In this document: piece by piece, positions 61,760 to 64,000 of the stretch
How positions within the stretch are numbered: the stretch's first letter is position 1
How the letters are laid out: every line of letters starts with the position of its first letter
Assembly: GCF_015694465.1 (NCBI RefSeq)
Contig: NZ_JADQDO010000002.1
Location: 248,001-312,000 of the forward strand
DNA length: 64,000 bases
Direction: 5' to 3'
Source of the DNA: Microvirga alba
Lineage (GTDB): Bacteria; Pseudomonadota; Alphaproteobacteria; Rhizobiales; Beijerinckiaceae
Program-made: the position numbers and the translations under genes
Notes under the pieces: model-generated
Told to the model about the DNA's origin: nothing
The model's database searches: none
The model's input: only the letters and a program-made list of their open reading frames with translations

Positions 61760-61790
61760 AGGCACACTTCGTCAGCAGCGAAGTTTGCCT
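61760..61790. promoter_or_regulatory. Imperfect inverted repeat in the sdhC-lysR gap
   Basis: AGGCACACTTCG (61760-61771) and CGAAGTTTGCCT (61779-61790): 12-bp arms with one mismatch, 7-nt spacer, between divergent genes. It is a candidate operator for the LysR protein, without direct proof. Confidence 0.45.
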
Positions 61791-61856
61791 CAGGGACATA
61801 CTCTGGACAATCTTTAATAATTCTTATCTACCTTCGCGAAAGACGAAGGGAGCCGC

Positions 61857-62744
61857 ATGCAATTCGATCTGACCGACCTGAGCCTTTTTCGCCATGTGGT
61901 CGAGGCCGGCAGCATCACCCATGGAGCGGAACGCGCGCATCTGGCGCTCGCCGCCGCCAGCACCCGCATCCGCAACATGGAAAAGTCCCTCGGCGCGCCG
62001 CTCCTCCTCCGGAACCGCCAGGGCGTGGTGCTGACGCCTGCCGGCCGGACCCTGCTCCAGCACGCCCGCGCCCTGCTCGCCCAAGCCGAGCGTCTGCGCG
62101 AGGATCTCAGCTCCTTTACCGGCGGTCTCGCGGGCCAGATCCGCATTCTGTCCAACACCAATGCGCTGACCGAGTTCCTGCCCGAGGCACTGAGCGCGTT
62201 CCTCGCCGGGCATCCGCAGGTGAGCATCGATCTGGAGGAGCGCCTCAGCGACGAGATCGTCGGGCTGATCGCCGAAGGGGTCGGCGACATCGGCATCGTC
62301 GCGGGCACCGTCGATACGGGACGGCTGGAAACCTACCCCTTCCGCAGCGACCGGTTTGTGCTGGTAACGCCACCGGGGCATCCCCTGGCGGCGGCTCGCC
62401 GGGCCACCTTTGCCGAGGTTCTGGAGCACAATCTCGTCGGCCTCGACCGGGCGAGCGCCTTGCAACGCTTTCTCGCCGCGAAGGCCGCGCGGATCGGCCT
62501 GCCGCTTCGCCTGCGCGTACAACTCCGCAGCTTCGATGCCGTCTGCCGCATGGTCGAGGCGGGCGTCGGGCTCGGCATCGTGCCCGAGACCACCGCGCAG
62601 CGCGCCGCCCACACGATGGCGATCACGGCCGTGGAACTCGAGGACCCCTGGGCCGCACGCGACCTCACCCTCTGCATCCGTTCCTTGGGCGATCTTCCGC
62701 CGTCAGCGCGTCAGCTTGTGGAGCACTTGCGGCAAAGACCGTGA
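61857..62744 (+). CDS. LysR-family transcriptional regulator
   Basis: A 295-residue LysR regulator. HTH: DLSLFRHVVEAGSITHGAERAHLALAAASTRIRNMEKSLG (about 5-45), then RQGVVLTPAGRTLLQHARA; the periplasmic-binding-like effector domain starts at ~90 (GQIRILSNTNALTEFLP). AGGGAG is 5 nt before the ATG. The divergent sdhCDAB operon is the first candidate target, but LysR regulators often act on distant genes too. The effector is unknown. Confidence 0.88.
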   Translation: MQFDLTDLSLFRHVVEAGSITHGAERAHLALAAASTRIRNMEKSLGAPLLLRNRQGVVLTPAGRTLLQHARALLAQAERLREDLSSFTGGLAGQIRILSNTNALTEFLPEALSAFLAGHPQVSIDLEERLSDEIVGLIAEGVGDIGIVAGTVDTGRLETYPFRSDRFVLVTPPGHPLAAARRATFAEVLEHNLVGLDRASALQRFLAAKAARIGLPLRLRVQLRSFDAVCRMVEAGVGLGIVPETTAQRAAHTMAITAVELEDPWAARDLTLCIRSLGDLPPSARQLVEHLRQRP

Positions 62745-62748
62745 TGGG

Positions 62749-63654
62749 TCAGCCCCGCGCCATATCCACCGGCGGCATTTCCAGACCCCGCCGGACGCAA
62801 GCCGCCTGCAGCGTGTTGCGCAACAGGCAGGCAATGGTCATCGGCCCAACGCCGCCTGGAACCGGCGTGATGGCAGAGGCAACGCTGGCCGCCTCAGCAA
62901 AGGCCACATCTCCGACCACCTTGGTCTTGCCCTCCCCCGCCGCCGGGTTGGGCACGCGGTTGATACCCACATCGATCACGATGGCGCCGGGTTTGATCCA
63001 ATCGCCGCGCACCATCTCCGGTCGGCCGACGGCGGCAACGAGGATGTCCGCGCGGCGGCACACCTCCGGAAGGTCCCGGGTTCTCGAATGAGCCACCGTC
63101 ACCGTGCAGCTCTGGCCGACCAGAAGCTGCGCCATGGGCTTGCCGACGATGTTGGAGCGCCCGACGACGACGGCATCGAGGCCGGCGAGTTCCCGACGCA
63201 CGGATTGAACGAGCAGAAGGCAGCCGAGCGGCGTGCAGGAGACGAAGCCCGGCACGCCGGTCATCAGCTTGCCCGCATTGATGGGGTGAAAGCCATCCAC
63301 GTCCTTGGCCGGATCGATGGCCTCGATCACCTTCTGGGCGTCGATCTGCTTCGGCAAGGGCAGCTGCACCAGAATACCGTCCACCGCCGGGTCGGCATTG
63401 AGCTTGGCGACGAGGCCCAAAAGCGCCGCCTCGCTGGTCGACGCCGGCAGCACGTGCTCGAAGGAGCTCATGCCGACTTCCATCGTCTGCCGGGCCTTGT
63501 TGCGCACATAGATCTGGCTTGCCGGATCCTCGCCCACCAGCACGACGGCGAGCCCCGGAACCACGCCCTGGCGCGCAAAGCCCGACACCGCCTCCGCGAT
63601 CCGGGTCCGCAGGCCGGCGGCATAGGCTTTTCCGTCAATGATCGTGGCGCTCAT
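62749..63654 (-). CDS. folD: Bifunctional methylenetetrahydrofolate dehydrogenase / methenyltetrahydrofolate cyclohydrolase
   Basis: A 301-residue FolD interconverting 5,10-methylene-, 5,10-methenyl- and 10-formyl-tetrahydrofolate with NADP. Catalytic segment [14 protein letters not shown] (the YxxxK motif), [13 protein letters not shown] and the NADP-binding [17 protein letters not shown] are present, as is [16 protein letters not shown]. The ATG at 63654 shares its A with the upstream gene's stop (TGATG), with AGGA 4-5 nt before it. Downstream of the DUF167 gene in one transcript. Confidence 0.96.
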   Translation of the reverse strand: MSATIIDGKAYAAGLRTRIAEAVSGFARQGVVPGLAVVLVGEDPASQIYVRNKARQTMEVGMSSFEHVLPASTSEAALLGLVAKLNADPAVDGILVQLPLPKQIDAQKVIEAIDPAKDVDGFHPINAGKLMTGVPGFVSCTPLGCLLLVQSVRRELAGLDAVVVGRSNIVGKPMAQLLVGQSCTVTVAHSRTRDLPEVCRRADILVAAVGRPEMVRGDWIKPGAIVIDVGINRVPNPAAGEGKTKVVGDVAFAEAASVASAITPVPGGVGPMTIACLLRNTLQAACVRRGLEMPPVDMARG

Positions 63655-63965
63655 CAATCCTGTCCTGTCAAAGCGGCGAGCTGCGCGGCGAGGAGCCCCG
63701 CATCACCCAAGATTAAAAACGTCTTCAACCGGGCGGTGGCTCCCGCCTCGAGGCTCACCGCGGAAGCCGGAACTTTCAACGCCTTGGCCAGAAGCCGCCG
63801 GACGCCCTCATTGGCCGCCCCGTCCTCCGGAACGGCCCGGACGCGGACCTTCAGCACGCGCTTGCCGTCAGACAGGACATCGACCCCATCGATGGCGTCC
63901 CGTCCACCCCGTGGCGTCACGCGGACGCGGACCTCAAGTCCATCGGGACGGGGACGCCAGGGCAA
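63654..63965 (-). CDS. DUF167 (YggU-family) protein
   Basis: A 103-residue DUF167 protein: [15 protein letters not shown], then [33 protein letters not shown]. Small alpha/beta fold, function unknown. The start appears to be a TTG at 63965 ([13 protein letters not shown] follows, the family's usual beginning); there is no in-frame ATG. It is translationally coupled to folD and starts 12 nt after the stop of another gene. Confidence 0.85.
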   Translation of the reverse strand: MPWRPRPDGLEVRVRVTPRGGRDAIDGVDVLSDGKRVLKVRVRAVPEDGAANEGVRRLLAKALKVPASAVSLEAGATARLKTFLILGDAGLLAAQLAALTGQD

Positions 63966-63977
63966 AGCCTGTCGCCC

Positions 63978-64000
63978 TAGAACGCCACCGGCATGAGGTA
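63978..64000 (-). CDS. C-terminal end of an upstream gene (possibly YggT family)
   Basis: Only the last codons (LMPVAF, then TAG at 63978-63980) are in the window. YggT-DUF167-folD is a common order in the group, so YggT is a reasonable guess; the few residues cannot confirm it. Confidence 0.35.

Overview
This GC-rich window looks like a chromosomal segment of an alphaproteobacterium of the order Hyphomicrobiales (Rhizobiales). The basis is gene content and order: an SUV3-like helicase, an S4 protein, FdxA and CarD in a row; an RpoH-type sigma factor; aerobic cobaltochelatase cobS/cobT; an mdh-sucCD-sucAB-lpd cluster; an Lrp-type PutR facing a bifunctional PutA; atpHAGDC without the Fo genes; and sdhCDAB. 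A Methylobacteriaceae (Microvirga-like) or Beijerinckiaceae/Bosea-like host is my best guess, but that is inference. I see no phage, integrase cassette, insertion sequence, CRISPR array, rRNA or tRNA. The window reads as core chromosome with a few accessory islands.

Layout. 1-9.7 kb: the end of an M48 peptidase gene, rpoH, carD, fdxA, an S4 RNA-binding protein, the SUV3-like helicase, a DUF3108 protein, rpmB, a YhhQ-type queuosine-precursor transporter and a Tat-exported phytase-like esterase. 9.7-22.9 kb: cobT and cobS, a J-domain protein divergent from bolA, an SCP-type thiolase, a LOG-family protein, a peroxiredoxin-like/2OG-Fe(II) oxygenase fusion, two DMT exporters, a D,D-carboxypeptidase, a His-rich CobW GTPase and an unrecognised secreted protein. 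22.9-32 kb, the most accessory part: a two-gene operon of a phosphopantetheinyl transferase and a Pls/PosA-type NRPS-like protein, a three-gene NMT1/SsuABC-like ABC importer, and TerC. 32-46 kb: putR/putA plus an ACT protein, atpHAGDC, a histidine phosphatase, priA, a methyltransferase and xerC. 46-62 kb: the TCA block (lpd, sucB, sucA, sucD, sucC, mdh, then sdhBADC), interrupted by a tetR/zapE pair and a protease-inhibitor-like lipoprotein. 62-64 kb: a LysR regulator, folD, a DUF167 gene and the last codons of one more gene.

The genes combine mostly as central energy metabolism. Proline is oxidised to glutamate by PutA; 2-oxoglutarate passes through SucAB-Lpd, SucCD, SdhCDAB and Mdh; and the electrons drive the F1Fo ATP synthase, whose F1 operon is here. 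The TCA cluster carries palindromic elements or hairpins at three internal gene junctions, which suggests that its mRNA is segmented.

The best candidate for an under-described system is the PPTase-NRPS operon (22929-27739). It encodes one adenylation domain, one carrier domain and a long membrane/left-handed-beta-helix tail with no classical condensation or thioesterase domain, the architecture of epsilon-poly-lysine-type synthetases. A hand-read specificity pocket (D L E D I G S V V K) points to a basic amino acid. Dispersed palindromic elements with CGTCAT...ATGACG ends, a tandem 44-nt repeat and several orphan inverted repeats are the other structures that ordinary genes do not explain.
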